Positions 30,273 to 39,830 of a stretch of DNA of 64,000 nucleotides are shown here, in pieces. Position 1 is the stretch's first letter. Every line of letters starts with the position of its first letter. The notes beneath the pieces are model-generated. The model did no database searches. It was not told where the DNA came from and was given only the letters and a program-made list of their open reading frames with translations. The position numbers and the translations under genes are program-made. The stretch comes from Enterobacter cancerogenus (lineage in GTDB: Bacteria; Pseudomonadota; Gammaproteobacteria; Enterobacterales; Enterobacteriaceae): the NCBI RefSeq assembly GCF_019047785.1, contig NZ_CP077290.1, positions 4,154,001 through 4,218,000 of the forward strand, read 5' to 3'.

Positions 30273-30288
30273 TGGCACATTAACGGCA
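30273..30288 (+). promoter_or_regulatory. Possible second sigma-54 promoter, for hisJQMP
   Basis: TGGCACATTAACGGCA has a perfect -24 element (TGGCAC) and the GC at the right spacing (GG-N10-GC), but CG replaces the usual TT of the -12 element. Transcription would start near 30299, 39 bases before hisJ. Weaker than the argT element. Confidence 0.42.
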
Positions 30289-30337
30289 CCCCGTCGTCGT
30301 AAAAATCCCGTATGAAGACAGTCTGTTGAGGATAGAT

Positions 30338-31120
30338 ATGAAAAAACTGGTGTTGTCCCTTTCTCTGGTGCTGGCCTTTTCCAGCGCTACCGCGGCATTC
30401 GCAGCGATCCCGCAAAAAATTCGTATCGGTACCGATCCAACCTATGCTCCCTTCGAATCGAAGAATGCGAAGGGTGAACTGGTCGGTTTTGACATCGATC
30501 TGGCTAATGAGCTGTGCAAACGCATCAAAGCGCAATGTACCTACGTTGAGAACCCGCTGGATGCGCTGATCCCATCGCTGAAAGCGAAAAAAATCGACGT
30601 TATCATGTCTTCTCTCTCCATCACCGAAAAACGCCAGCAGGAGATTGCCTTTACGGACAAGCTGTATGCGGCAGATTCCCGACTGGTGGTGGCGAAATCC
30701 TCTGATATCCAGCCAACCCTTGACTCCCTGAAAGGCAAGCGCGTCGGCGTTCTGCAGGGCACGACGCAGGAAACCTACGGCAATGAGCACTGGGCACCGA
30801 AAGGGATTGAGATTGTCTCCTATCAGGGCCAGGAAAACATCTACGCTGACCTGACGGCAGGCCGTATCGACGCGGCGTTCCAGGATGAAGTCGCGGCGAG
30901 CGAAGGCTTCCTGAAGCAGCCGGTGGGTAAAGACTATAAGTTCGGCGGCCCGTCCATTAAGGACGAAAAACTCTTTGGCGTCGGCACCGGTATGGGCCTG
31001 CGCAAAGAAGACAACGAACTGCGTGAAGCGCTGAACAAAGCGTTCGCGGAAATGCGTGCTGACGGCACGTACGACAAACTGGCCAAAAAATACTTCGATT
31101 TTAATGTTTACGGCGGCTAA
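30338..31120 (+). CDS. hisJ: HisJ, periplasmic histidine-binding protein
   Basis: HisJ is the high-affinity histidine receptor of the HisJQMP2 ABC importer. The 260-residue precursor has a 22-residue signal (ends TAAFA), then the same domain plan as Arg[30 protein letters not shown] and [18 protein letters not shown]. The start at 30338 follows GAGGATAGAT. It is a tandem paralogue of argT and first gene of hisJQMP. A GC-rich palindrome separates it from hisQ, likely boosting HisJ output over the membrane subunits. Confidence 0.95.
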   Translation: MKKLVLSLSLVLAFSSATAAFAAIPQKIRIGTDPTYAPFESKNAKGELVGFDIDLANELCKRIKAQCTYVENPLDALIPSLKAKKIDVIMSSLSITEKRQQEIAFTDKLYAADSRLVVAKSSDIQPTLDSLKGKRVGVLQGTTQETYGNEHWAPKGIEIVSYQGQENIYADLTAGRIDAAFQDEVAASEGFLKQPVGKDYKFGGPSIKDEKLFGVGTGMGLRKEDNELREALNKAFAEMRADGTYDKLAKKYFDFNVYGG

Positions 31121-31143
31121 TCGCTCCGTCAAATAACGTGCGG

Positions 31144-31164
31144 CCCCTCCCCGTGTGGGAGGGG
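31144..31164. repeat. Palindrome in the hisJ-hisQ intercistronic gap
   Basis: CCCCTCCC/GGGAGGGG perfect eight-base stem with a five-base loop. In Salmonella this same gap holds a REP element. The placement suggests a conserved role in protecting the hisJ part of the message. Confidence 0.7.
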
Positions 31165-31208
31165 AAAAGACACGGTTTCACCACTCACGACACGACAGGG
31201 CAGGCGGT

Positions 31209-31895
31209 ATGCTGTACGGATTTTCTGGCGTTATTTTACAGGGCGCGCTTGTCACCCTGGAGCTGGCTCTTAGCTCCGTGGTACTCGCCGTGCTGATAGG
31301 ACTGGCGGGGGCGGGAGCAAAGCTGTCGGCAAATAAACCGCTCGCGCTGATTTTTGAAGGCTATACCACGCTGATTCGCGGCGTGCCTGATCTGGTCCTG
31401 ATGCTGCTGATTTTTTACGGTCTGCAGATTGCGCTGAACGGCGTAACGGACGCCATCGGCATGGACCAGATTGATATTGACCCGATGGTGGCCGGTATCA
31501 TTACTCTCGGTTTTATCTACGGGGCGTACTTCACCGAAACCTTCCGTGGCGCGTACATGGCGGTGCCGAAGGGCCATATCGAAGCGGCGACCGCATTCGG
31601 TTTCACCTCCTCACAGACGTTTCGCCGGATCATGTTCCCGGCCATGATGCGCTATGCGCTTCCGGGTATCGGTAACAACTGGCAGGTTATCCTCAAAGCC
31701 ACGGCGCTGGTTTCCCTGCTCGGCCTGGAAGATGTCGTGAAAGCGACCCAGCTGGCGGGCAAGAGCACCTGGGAACCCTTCTATTTTGCCGTCGTCTGCG
31801 GTGTGATCTATCTGGTCTTTACGACCGCCTCCAACGGCGTGCTGCTTCTGCTTGAACGTCGCTACTCCGTGGGTGTGAAGAGGGCTGACCTGTGA
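31209..31895 (+). CDS. hisQ: HisQ, permease subunit of the His/Lys/Arg/Orn ABC importer
   Basis: HisQ forms the membrane channel with HisM. The 228-residue protein has about five membrane segments and the EAA loop (EAATAFGFTSSQTFRRIMFP, near residue 125), which docks HisP. The ATG at 31209 is used; the longer frame would run back through the hisJ-hisQ palindrome. Its stop overlaps the hisM GTG by four bases. Confidence 0.95.
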   Translation: MLYGFSGVILQGALVTLELALSSVVLAVLIGLAGAGAKLSANKPLALIFEGYTTLIRGVPDLVLMLLIFYGLQIALNGVTDAIGMDQIDIDPMVAGIITLGFIYGAYFTETFRGAYMAVPKGHIEAATAFGFTSSQTFRRIMFPAMMRYALPGIGNNWQVILKATALVSLLGLEDVVKATQLAGKSTWEPFYFAVVCGVIYLVFTTASNGVLLLLERRYSVGVKRADL

Positions 31896-32608
31896 TTGAG
31901 ATTATTCAGGAATACTGGAAAGCGCTGCTGTGGACAGATGGCTACCGTTTTACCGGCGTGGCGATTACGCTGTGGCTGCTGATCTCCTCGGTGGTGATGG
32001 GCGGCATTCTGGCCATTTTTCTCGCCATTGGCCGCGTGTCGAACAATAAATACATCCGCTTCCCGATCTGGCTGTTCACCTACGTGTTCCGCGGTACGCC
32101 GCTGTATGTGCAGCTGCTGGTGTTCTATTCAGGCATGTATACGCTGGAGATAGTGAAAGGCACCGAGATGCTTAACGCCTTCTTTCGCAGCGGTTTGAAC
32201 TGTACGGTGCTGGCGTTAACGCTGAATACCTGCGCTTACACCACCGAGATCTTCGCTGGCGCCATTCGCTCCGTACCCTACGGTGAAATTGAGGCGGCGC
32301 GCGCGTACGGCTTTTCGTCGGTTAAGCTTTACCGCTGCATCATTCTGCCGTCGGCGCTGCGCATTGCGCTGCCTGCCTACAGCAACGAAGTGATTTTGAT
32401 GCTGCACTCAACCGCGCTGGCCTTCACCGCAACGGTCCCGGACCTGCTGAAGATTGCCCGTGATATTAACTCCGCGACCTATCAGCCCTTTACCGCCTTC
32501 GGGATTGCAGCGGTGCTCTATTTAATTATTTCATACGTCCTGATTAGCCTGTTCCGCAAGGCGGAAAAACGCTGGCTGCAGCATATAAAACCTTCTTCGA
32601 CGCACTGA
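31892..32608 (+). CDS. hisM: HisM, permease subunit of the His/Lys/Arg/Orn ABC importer
   Basis: Partner of HisQ in the membrane channel. The 238-residue product has five or so membrane segments and its own EAA loop ([20 protein letters not shown]). The start is GTG, overlapping hisQ by four bases, so translation is coupled. hisP follows directly. Confidence 0.95.
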   Translation: MIEIIQEYWKALLWTDGYRFTGVAITLWLLISSVVMGGILAIFLAIGRVSNNKYIRFPIWLFTYVFRGTPLYVQLLVFYSGMYTLEIVKGTEMLNAFFRSGLNCTVLALTLNTCAYTTEIFAGAIRSVPYGEIEAARAYGFSSVKLYRCIILPSALRIALPAYSNEVILMLHSTALAFTATVPDLLKIARDINSATYQPFTAFGIAAVLYLIISYVLISLFRKAEKRWLQHIKPSSTH

Positions 32609-32613
32609 GAATG

Positions 32614-33390
32614 ATGATGGCTGAGAACAAATTAAACGTAATTGATTTGCACAAACGCTACGGCGAACACGAAGTGCTGAAAGGGGTATCGCTGCAGGCT
32701 GATGCAGGCGACGTGATCAGTATTATCGGCTCATCCGGTTCCGGTAAAAGTACTTTCCTGCGCTGCATTAACTTCCTCGAAAAACCGAGTGAAGGCCAGA
32801 TTGTGGTGAGCGGACAGAACATTAATCTTGTCCGTGACAAAGACGGCCAGCTGAAGGTGGCGGATAAAAACCAGCTGCGGCTGCTACGCACACGCCTGAC
32901 CATGGTATTTCAGCATTTCAATCTCTGGAGCCACATGACGGTGCTGGAGAATGTGATGGAGGCACCGATTCAGGTGCTGGGGTTGAGCAAGCAGGAAGCG
33001 CGCGAGCGGGCGGTGAAATATCTGGCGAAAGTGGGTATTGATGAACGCCAGCAGATCAAATACCCGGTGCATCTCTCCGGCGGTCAGCAGCAGCGTGTCT
33101 CTATCGCCCGCGCGCTGGCAATGGAGCCAGAGGTGCTGCTGTTCGACGAACCCACCTCGGCGCTTGACCCTGAACTCGTTGGCGAAGTGCTGCGCATCAT
33201 GCAGAAGCTGGCCGAAGAGGGTAAAACGATGGTGGTGGTGACGCATGAGATGGGCTTTGCCCGTAACGTCTCGAACCACGTCATTTTCCTGCATCAGGGG
33301 AAAATTGAGGAGCAGGGACACCCGGACGAGGTATTAGCGAACCCACAAAGCCCTCGCTTGCAGCAATTTTTGAAAGGATCGTTGAAGTAA
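32614..33390 (+). CDS. hisP: HisP, ATPase subunit of the His/Lys/Arg/Orn ABC importer
   Basis: HisP is the cytoplasmic ATP-hydrolysing dimer that powers uptake from HisJ or ArgT. It has Walker A GSSGSGKS (near residue 38), signature LSGGQQQR, Walker [14 protein letters not shown] and the switch His in VVVTHEMGF. Three consecutive ATG codons (32611, 32614, 32617) give start ambiguity. The second is used because it keeps the MM(A/S)ENKL N-terminus of the family; no strong ribosome-binding site decides. Confidence 0.95.
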   Translation: MMAENKLNVIDLHKRYGEHEVLKGVSLQADAGDVISIIGSSGSGKSTFLRCINFLEKPSEGQIVVSGQNINLVRDKDGQLKVADKNQLRLLRTRLTMVFQHFNLWSHMTVLENVMEAPIQVLGLSKQEARERAVKYLAKVGIDERQQIKYPVHLSGGQQQRVSIARALAMEPEVLLFDEPTSALDPELVGEVLRIMQKLAEEGKTMVVVTHEMGFARNVSNHVIFLHQGKIEEQGHPDEVLANPQSPRLQQFLKGSLK

Positions 33391-33401
33391 TTTTTGCCTT
33401 T

Positions 33402-33437
33402 CTCCCTCTCCCTGTGGGGAGAGGGCCGGGGTGAGGG
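33402..33437. repeat. GA-rich palindromic repeat after hisP
   Basis: CTCCCTCTCCC/GGGGAGAGGG hairpin followed by CCGGGGTGAGGGC. Same family as the elements at 26091-26177 and 60163-60212. It may end the his transport message. Confidence 0.7.
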
Positions 33438-33461
33438 CATCAGGCCGCAGCGCAGTCAGTC

Positions 33462-33487
33462 GCCCGGTGGCGCTTCGCTTACCGGGC
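33462..33487. repeat. REP element between hisP and the acetyltransferase gene
   Basis: GCCCGGTGGCGCTTCGCTTA followed by CCGGGC, the canonical REP palindrome, in the gap between convergent genes. Confidence 0.85.
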
Positions 33488-33510
33488 CTGATAAATCGGG
33501 CCCACGATAC

Positions 33511-34020
33511 TCAAACCGCACCGCGCTCCAGCCGATATCCCCAGTCGTCATACCGCACGCCGTCAATCTCGTATGCCTTCTCAAGCACCTGCGTGCGCAC
33601 AAACCCGGCTTTCTCCAGCACCCGTACCGACCCGGTGTTATCTGCCAGCACCCAGGCGTTAATCGCCTTCACGCCCGTCTGGTTAAACGCATAATCACAC
33701 ACCGCGCGCAGCGCTTCGCTGGCAATGCCTTTCCCCTGTGCGGCGGGGACGACGGTATAGCCGATGTCCGCTTCTTCACGGTTTTCAGGGCTAATTTGCA
33801 GGCCAATGTCGCCGAGCGGGGTGTCGTCGTCATGCAGACGAATGACAAACACATGCCCCGCCGTCAGACGCGCGGCAAAGACGCGTCGTGTCTCTTTTTC
33901 CGGTGCGATAGCGGCCATATAGCGCATAACGGAGCGGTCTTCACGCAGGCTGCGGAAGAATGCCCAGTCATAGGGTTCGAAAGGAGTGAGTGAAAGTCGG
34001 GAGGTTGTGATGGTTGCCAT
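33511..34020 (-). CDS. GNAT-family N-acetyltransferase (RimJ/RimL-like)
   Basis: A 169-residue protein of the GNAT acetyltransferase superfamily. It has the acetyl-CoA binding motif A in VVPAAQGKGIASEALRAVCD (near residue 90) and the motif B stretch AWVLADNTGSVRVLEKAGF, both typical of the RimJ/RimL branch that acetylates protein N-termini or small amines. The substrate cannot be told. E. coli K-12 has an unrelated gene (yfcI/rpnB) at this position, so the gene is lineage-specific. It is convergent with hisP and lies upstream-facing beside yfcH on the same strand. Confidence 0.85.
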   Translation of the reverse strand: MATITTSRLSLTPFEPYDWAFFRSLREDRSVMRYMAAIAPEKETRRVFAARLTAGHVFVIRLHDDDTPLGDIGLQISPENREEADIGYTVVPAAQGKGIASEALRAVCDYAFNQTGVKAINAWVLADNTGSVRVLEKAGFVRTQVLEKAYEIDGVRYDDWGYRLERGAV

Positions 34021-34063
34021 TATTACGCCCGGTCAGCTGAACAGGCGTATAAATGTAACATAT

Positions 34064-34957
34064 TCACCGCACCACATCCCCCAGTGCCTCTTCCAGGTCA
34101 TGCCAGCGGAACGTAAACCCGGACGCTTCAAGCCGTTTTGGCAGCGCGCGCTGACCACCCAGCACCAGTACCGATGATTCGCCCATCAACAGCCGAATTG
34201 CGGTGGCAGGGGCGCGCAGCACCGCCGGACGATGCAGGGCATGTCCCAGCGCGTGCGCAAACTGCTCGTTACGAACCGGGTATGGCGAGACCATGTTAAA
34301 CGGCCCGCGCAGGTCGTTATCCAGCAGCCAGATAATGCCGTTGACCATATCGTCGATATGGATCCAGGCGAGATACTGACGGCCGTTGCCGATGGGGCCA
34401 CCGAGACCGAGCTTAAAGGGAGGGACCATTTTGCCCAGAATGCCGCCTTTCGGGGCCAGGACGACGCCAGTGCGCAGCAGACAGACGCGGGTTTTGTCGC
34501 TCTGCGCGCCGCAGGCGATCTGCTCCCAGCGCGCGCAAAGTTTGTGGGTAAATTCGTTGTGTGGCGGCTCCTCTTCGGTGACCACCACTTCGCCGAGATC
34601 GCCATAATAACCTGCCGCCGAGCCGGAAATCAGCACCGACGGCGGCGTGTCGCTATTGCGGAAAAGCTCGACCAGCTTTTCGGTGATGTTCCACCGGCTG
34701 TGGCACAACCGCTGTTTCTGCTCCTGCGTCCAGCGCTTGTCGGCGATAGGCTCACCTGCGAGGTTAATGACGGCGTCAAAGCCGTCCAGATTCTGCTTAT
34801 CCGCCAGCCCTTTCCAGACCTCAATGCCGCTACCGAGCACCTGACGCGCTTTCTCCGGGCTGCGCGTCACCACGGTAATTTCGTGATGCAACGCCTGCAG
34901 GCGCGGGATGAGATGACGACCAATCAGGCCGGTACCGCCGGTCAGCAGAATCTTCAT
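34064..34957 (-). CDS. yfcH: YfcH, SDR39U1-type nucleotide-sugar epimerase family protein
   Basis: A 297-residue extended short-chain dehydrogenase/reductase with the NADP motif [18 protein letters not shown] at the N-terminus and a C-terminal DUF1731 domain ([20 protein letters not shown]). The usual SDR tyrosine appears in [12 protein letters not shown]. Its reaction is unknown. folX lies 13 bases upstream on the same strand, so the two are probably cotranscribed. Confidence 0.92.
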   Translation of the reverse strand: MKILLTGGTGLIGRHLIPRLQALHHEITVVTRSPEKARQVLGSGIEVWKGLADKQNLDGFDAVINLAGEPIADKRWTQEQKQRLCHSRWNITEKLVELFRNSDTPPSVLISGSAAGYYGDLGEVVVTEEEPPHNEFTHKLCARWEQIACGAQSDKTRVCLLRTGVVLAPKGGILGKMVPPFKLGLGGPIGNGRQYLAWIHIDDMVNGIIWLLDNDLRGPFNMVSPYPVRNEQFAHALGHALHRPAVLRAPATAIRLLMGESSVLVLGGQRALPKRLEASGFTFRWHDLEEALGDVVR

Positions 34958-34970
34958 ATAACCTCCAGGT

Positions 34971-35339
34971 TTACGCGTCGCGCCGCCAGCCTAGCGTCAT
35001 CGAGACGGAGTCGGCGTAGCGCAGAGCGTGAAGTTTATCGATCTCGACTTCAGCATAAGTGACCCAGTGATGTTCGCGTGCGATATCGAGCACATCCTGA
35101 GTTAATTTTTCCAGCAGGAAGAAACGGTTGTTTTCAACGTACTGGATGATCTCTTTGGTAATGGTGCGATAGTTCAGCGCATCATTAATATCTTCACTGG
35201 CGCGCGCCTTGTCCGCCGGGTAATGGATGGTCACGTTGACCACGATATCCTGACGGTTGACGATTTCTTCCTCTTTAATACCGATGAACGTGCGTAAGCG
35301 TAAATTTTTTATATGAATAATAGCGTCTTGCTGCGACAT
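34971..35339 (-). CDS. folX: FolX, dihydroneopterin triphosphate 2'-epimerase
   Basis: FolX epimerises dihydroneopterin triphosphate to the monapterin form, feeding tetrahydromonapterin synthesis. The 122-residue product belongs to the FolB/FolX fold, with [20 protein letters not shown] near the N-terminus and [12 protein letters not shown] at the C-terminus; the [10 protein letters not shown] ending separates it from FolB. It is the upstream partner of yfcH. Confidence 0.94.
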   Translation of the reverse strand: MSQQDAIIHIKNLRLRTFIGIKEEEIVNRQDIVVNVTIHYPADKARASEDINDALNYRTITKEIIQYVENNRFFLLEKLTQDVLDIAREHHWVTYAEVEIDKLHALRYADSVSMTLGWRRDA

Positions 35340-35414
35340 TGCAGGTCTTCTCCGTGTCAGTCATGCCTCCCCATCATACATGAGAGCCTGACCTGCACCC
35401 AACCGGGCACAGGC

Positions 35415-36044
35415 TTAAATCTGCTGGATCTTTTGCATCGCGCGCTCGGTCGCAGGGCGAGTCCGGATGCGCTCGAACCAGTTATTGACGGCCGGGTAAG
35501 AGGCTAAATCGATGCGGTGGCGCACATGGGTATTCACCCACGGCCAGCAGGCGATATCGGCAATGCTGTAGTGATCGCCCCCGAGCCACGGCGATTTCTC
35601 CAGCCGACGGTTAAGCACGCCGTAGAGCCGCTGCGTTTCCACCTGATAGCGCTCAATAGCGTAAGGGATCGGCTGCGGGGCATAGGCGGTGAAATGGTGA
35701 TTTTGCCCGAGCATCGGCCCCAGGCCGCTCGTCTGCCAGAAAAGCCATTGCAGCGTATGGTGGCGCTCGCGCAGCTCCCCGCTCAGCAGCAGGCCGGTTT
35801 TCTCCGCCAGATAAAGCAAAATCTCGCCGGATTCAAACAGGCTCAGCGGCCGCCCCCCGTCAGCGGGCAGGTTATCGATTATGGCCGGGATTTTATTGTT
35901 TGGCGAAATCGCCAGAAAAACGGGCCGGAACTGATCGCCCTTGCTGATATCCACGCGGATGATCCGGTAATCGAGTTCGGCCTCTTCGAGAAAAAGGGTG
36001 ATCTTATGGCCGTTAGGGGTGGGCGCATAATAGAGATCTATCAT
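35415..36044 (-). CDS. yfcG: YfcG, GST-like disulfide-bond oxidoreductase
   Basis: A Nu-class glutathione transferase homologue that reduces disulfides using two bound glutathione molecules. The 209-residue product has a thioredoxin-fold N-terminal domain with Thr9 and Asn11 in YYAPTPNGHK, residues that contact glutathione in E. coli YfcG, and the cis-Pro stretch NNKIPAII. A helical GST C-domain follows. It is divergent from yfcF, another GST. Confidence 0.92.
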   Translation of the reverse strand: MIDLYYAPTPNGHKITLFLEEAELDYRIIRVDISKGDQFRPVFLAISPNNKIPAIIDNLPADGGRPLSLFESGEILLYLAEKTGLLLSGELRERHHTLQWLFWQTSGLGPMLGQNHHFTAYAPQPIPYAIERYQVETQRLYGVLNRRLEKSPWLGGDHYSIADIACWPWVNTHVRHRIDLASYPAVNNWFERIRTRPATERAMQKIQQI

Positions 36045-36080
36045 TCTTAACTCCTGTCATTGCAAACCGTAATGCCATAA

Positions 36081-36827
<747 letters not shown>

Positions 36828-36884
36828 TAAGCCCTGACGCATAAGGTATGATAGGGGCAGTTTTATTTTCCTGAGGAATGACTG

Positions 36885-37436
36885 ATGAAACTCATGTTTG
36901 CGTCGGATATCCATGGATCGCTGCCCGCGACCGAACGTGTTCTTTCTCTGTTCGCCCAAAGCGGGGCGCAGTGGCTCATCATTCTGGGCGACATATTGAA
37001 TCACGGCCCGCGAAACGCGCTGCCGGAAGGCTATGCCCCGGCGCAGGTCGCTGAAAAGCTAAATGCCTGTGCGTCGCGCATTATCGCCGTGCGCGGCAAC
37101 TGCGACAGCGAAGTGGACCAGATGCTGCTGCACTTTCCCCTCACCGCGCCCTGGCAGCAGGTGCTGCTGGAAAAATGCCGTCTGTTTTTAACCCACGGAC
37201 ACCTTTTTGGCCCGGATGCGCTTCCCGCGCTGGCGGCTGGCGATGTCCTGGTTTACGGCCATACTCATATTCCGGTCGCGGAAAAACGTGGCGAGATTTA
37301 TCACTTTAACCCCGGTTCGGTTAGCATCCCAAAAGGGGGATACCCTGCAAGCTATGGCATGCTGGATGAGAATTCATTACGCGTAATCGCACTTAATGAT
37401 CAGCAAGTTATTGCGCAGGTAGAGATTAATCCGTAA
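36885..37436 (+). CDS. yfcE: YfcE, metal-dependent phosphodiesterase
   Basis: A 183-residue calcineurin-like phosphoesterase. The metal ligands fall in the five standard blocks: SDIHG (Asp, His), LGDILNHG (Asp), RGNCD (Asn), THGH (His) and YGHTHIP (His). E. coli YfcE is a Mn-dependent phosphodiesterase on model substrates; its natural substrate is unknown. It sits between yfcF and yfcD on the same strand. Confidence 0.94.
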   Translation: MKLMFASDIHGSLPATERVLSLFAQSGAQWLIILGDILNHGPRNALPEGYAPAQVAEKLNACASRIIAVRGNCDSEVDQMLLHFPLTAPWQQVLLEKCRLFLTHGHLFGPDALPALAAGDVLVYGHTHIPVAEKRGEIYHFNPGSVSIPKGGYPASYGMLDENSLRVIALNDQQVIAQVEINP

Positions 37437-37491
37437 GTTACACCTCAACTGCAAACGCGCCGAAAGAGCGCTTAGACGAGAAGGTTTACCG

Positions 37492-38046
37492 ATGGTGGAG
37501 CAGAGTCATTTGGCAAGTACAGAATGGGTTGACATTGTCAGCGAAGAAAATGAAGTGATCGCGCAGGCCAGCCGCGCACAAATGCGTGCGGAGCGCCTGC
37601 GTCACCGTGCGACGTATATCGTGGTGCATGATGGTATGGGCAAAATTCTGGTCCAGCGCCGCACGGACACCAAAGATTTTCTACCCGGTATGCTGGATGC
37701 CACCGCGGGCGGCGTGGTACAGGCAGACGAAGTGCTGCTGGATTCTGCGCGCCGTGAAGCGGAAGAAGAGTTAGGGATCGCTGGCGTGCCGTTTGCCGAG
37801 CACGGTCAGTTCTATTTCGAAGACGAACATTGCCGCGTCTGGGGCGGGCTGTTCAGCTGCGTTTCCCACGGGCCGTTCGCGCTGCAGGAAGAAGAGGTGA
37901 GCGAGGTCAGCTGGATGACGCCAGAAGAGATCACCGCACGCTGTGATGAGTTCACGCCGGATTCGTTAAAAGCGCTGGCGCTGTGGATGACCCGCAACGC
38001 CAAAAATGAATCCACCCGACCGGAAAAAGAAGAAGAGGCTGAATAA
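37492..38046 (+). CDS. yfcD: YfcD, Nudix hydrolase
   Basis: A 184-residue Nudix protein. The Nudix box begins [17 protein letters not shown] and ends [10 protein letters not shown] (near residues 66-92), with all catalytic Glu residues in place. The sequence resembles the IPP-isomerase-type branch; the substrate is unknown. The C-terminal tail is highly charged (KEEEEAE). The stop lies only three bases from the end of the convergent LacI-type gene, which marks the border of the accessory block. Confidence 0.92.
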   Translation: MVEQSHLASTEWVDIVSEENEVIAQASRAQMRAERLRHRATYIVVHDGMGKILVQRRTDTKDFLPGMLDATAGGVVQADEVLLDSARREAEEELGIAGVPFAEHGQFYFEDEHCRVWGGLFSCVSHGPFALQEEEVSEVSWMTPEEITARCDEFTPDSLKALALWMTRNAKNESTRPEKEEEAE

Positions 38047-38049
38047 GCC

Positions 38050-39069
38050 TTAACAACTCTCCCGCAGACACAGACTGGACGCGATGGGTTTATGCTCGCG
38101 CCAGTCTCCGTCATTCAGACGTTCCAGCAAGGCTTTCCCCGCTTCCACACCAATTTTCCGATGCGGTACCGCCATGGTTGTCAGCGGCGGCTGACAGACG
38201 CGGCTGACGTCGCTATCCCCAAAGCCTACTACGGCCAAATCATCCGGTACTTTGATGCGACGACGCTGACACTCGTAGAGCGCACCGCAGGCCAGTTCGT
38301 CCGACACGCAGACCAGCGCATCCAGCTCCGGCCACGCCAACAGAAATTCCGGCAGCTGCGCCGCACCCGTGGAAAAGACGGGCGGCATGGCGGCGTTAAT
38401 CACCCGGTTGGGCGACATATGATGGCGAAGCATGGCCTTGTACCAGCCCTGCAGGTGCTGCTGGAAAATCCACTGCTCCTGGTTAGCGCACAGCAGGCCG
38501 ATATTCTGGTAACCGCGCTGGATCACCGTTTCGGTCAGCTCATACATCGCGGCGACGTTATCAATCCCGATATTCATATCAATGGGATCGGCGCGCATGG
38601 CCCCTATCTCAATTACCGGAATCGAGGCATTTTTCAGCCAGTGGCGCACGGTGTCGCTATGCTCGACGCTCAGTAAAATCGCCGCGGCAATGTTCGACGC
38701 CAGCAGCGTTTCCAGCAATTTTTCTTCCTGCTCAAGTCGGTGCTGAGATTCCGCCAGCATGATTTGATATCCGGCAGGCTGCAGCACCTGCTGTAGCCCG
38801 GCGAACATTTCCGAGCAGCCTGCTTCGGAAAGATTTGGAACGACCATCGCAATCGTCCATGACGAGGCCGATGCCAGCGCGCTGGCAGCGAGATTGGGCA
38901 TATAACCCAGTTCCTGCACAGCGGCTTCAATTTTTTCACGCAGTTTATCGGAAACTTGCTCCGGCGTGCGGAGCGCACGGGACACGGTCATTGTGCCTAC
39001 ACCGGCAAGCTGTGCGACATCGGCAAGTGTCACTTTACCAGTACTGCGCCGTTTTCGGGTTAGAGACAT
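38050..39069 (-). CDS. LacI/GalR-family transcriptional regulator of the PTS/transketolase cluster
   Basis: A 339-residue repressor-type protein. The N-terminal helix-turn-helix VTLADVAQLAGVGTMTVSRA spans residues 13-32, with a hinge helix NLAASALASASSW, then a periplasmic-binding-like effector domain. It is close in type to GntR/IdnR regulators. It is transcribed away from the PTS operon, with two palindromic operators in the 237-base gap, so it most likely represses that operon until a sugar or sugar phosphate binds. E. coli K-12 lacks it at this site. Confidence 0.9.
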   Translation of the reverse strand: MSLTRKRRSTGKVTLADVAQLAGVGTMTVSRALRTPEQVSDKLREKIEAAVQELGYMPNLAASALASASSWTIAMVVPNLSEAGCSEMFAGLQQVLQPAGYQIMLAESQHRLEQEEKLLETLLASNIAAAILLSVEHSDTVRHWLKNASIPVIEIGAMRADPIDMNIGIDNVAAMYELTETVIQRGYQNIGLLCANQEQWIFQQHLQGWYKAMLRHHMSPNRVINAAMPPVFSTGAAQLPEFLLAWPELDALVCVSDELACGALYECQRRRIKVPDDLAVVGFGDSDVSRVCQPPLTTMAVPHRKIGVEAGKALLERLNDGDWREHKPIASSLCLRESC

Positions 39070-39181
39070 ACACCTTCCTGCTGACCAGACGCGTTCTTAT
39101 TGTCATCCTTCGCTTCACGTGAAACGCAGTATACGCCTTAAATCCCTTTTTTTGCTGTGATTTAACCCGATGATTACAATT

Positions 39182-39195
39182 TGATAGCGCTATCA
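39182..39195. promoter_or_regulatory. Palindromic operator 1 for the LacI-type regulator
   Basis: TGATAGCGCTATCA is a perfect 14-bp palindrome with a central CpG (GC-GC), the hallmark of LacI/GalR operators. It lies about 110 bases upstream of both divergent start codons. Confidence 0.72.
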
Positions 39196-39216
39196 CACTT
39201 CTGCATGTTCGTCGTT

Positions 39217-39228
39217 GGTAGCGCTATC
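39217..39228. promoter_or_regulatory. Palindromic operator 2 for the LacI-type regulator
   Basis: GGTAGCGCTATC repeats the core of operator 1 with one mismatch. The centres are 34 bp apart, which would place both sites on nearly the same face of the helix. Confidence 0.65.
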
Positions 39229-39230
39229 TT

Positions 39231-39246
39231 TGTGACCGCGATCGCA
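39231..39246. promoter_or_regulatory. CRP-like site in the PTS cluster promoter region
   Basis: TGTGACCGCGATCGCA matches TGTGA-N6-TCACA at 9 of 10 positions. It lies two bases from operator 2 and about 39 bases from a start predicted by a GAATAA -10 at 39265-39270, near a class II position. This fits catabolite control of a sugar operon. Confidence 0.5.
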
Positions 39247-39306
39247 GCGAATAGCGCAGGCGTTGAATAAAGTTTGCTCATCTTTTGGGGTATGGCGGGA
39301 GGAGAA

Positions 39307-39750
39307 ATGCTCAAAACGTGGCTAAACGAGACAACCATCACGCTCAGGGATAGCGTCGACAGCTGGTCGCAGGCGCTGGCGCTGTGCGCGCAACCGCTGC
39401 TGGAGCAGCAGGTGATTTCGCCAGCATACGTGACGGCCATCATCGAGCAGCATCACGCCTTAGGGCCGTACTATGTGTTGGCACCAGGACTGGCGATGCC
39501 GCATGCGCGGCCAGAGGAAGGGGCTAACGGGCTGGGGCTGTCATTATTAAAGCTGAATCAGGGCGTCTCATTCGGCGCGGGAGAATTCGACCCGGTTGAT
39601 GTGATAGTGATGCTGGCGGCACCGGACAAAAATAGCCATATCGACGCACTCTCCGCGCTGGCTGAATTATTTTCCAGCGAGGATGACATGGCCAAATTAC
39701 ACCGGGCGAATACGCTGGAGGAGATAAAAATTATCGTCGACCGCTTCTGA
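39307..39750 (+). CDS. PTS sugar transporter subunit IIA (UlaC/mannitol-type)
   Basis: A 147-residue EIIA domain of the fructose-mannitol/ascorbate type. The phosphorylated His is in LAPGLAMPHARPEEG (His66), equivalent to His68 of UlaC. It takes phosphate from HPr and passes it to the IIB protein encoded next. The ATG at 39307 has an excellent ribosome-binding site (GGGAGGAGAA); an earlier in-frame ATG at 39274 does not. First gene of a five-gene operon with IIB, IIC and two transketolase subunits. Confidence 0.9.
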   Translation: MLKTWLNETTITLRDSVDSWSQALALCAQPLLEQQVISPAYVTAIIEQHHALGPYYVLAPGLAMPHARPEEGANGLGLSLLKLNQGVSFGAGEFDPVDVIVMLAAPDKNSHIDALSALAELFSSEDDMAKLHRANTLEEIKIIVDRF

Positions 39751-39830
39751 TTTACTGATTTCATCCGATTCTTCACAACATTACGCACCAGCGTGATGGG
39801 GCGTACTCTACACCAAAAAAGGGGCTAACA

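Noticed and set aside
30269..31132. 287-residue open frame opposite hisJ, and a similar one opposite argT
   Set aside because: Both mirror the paralogous binding-protein genes, so their resemblance to each other is a by-product of argT/hisJ homology.
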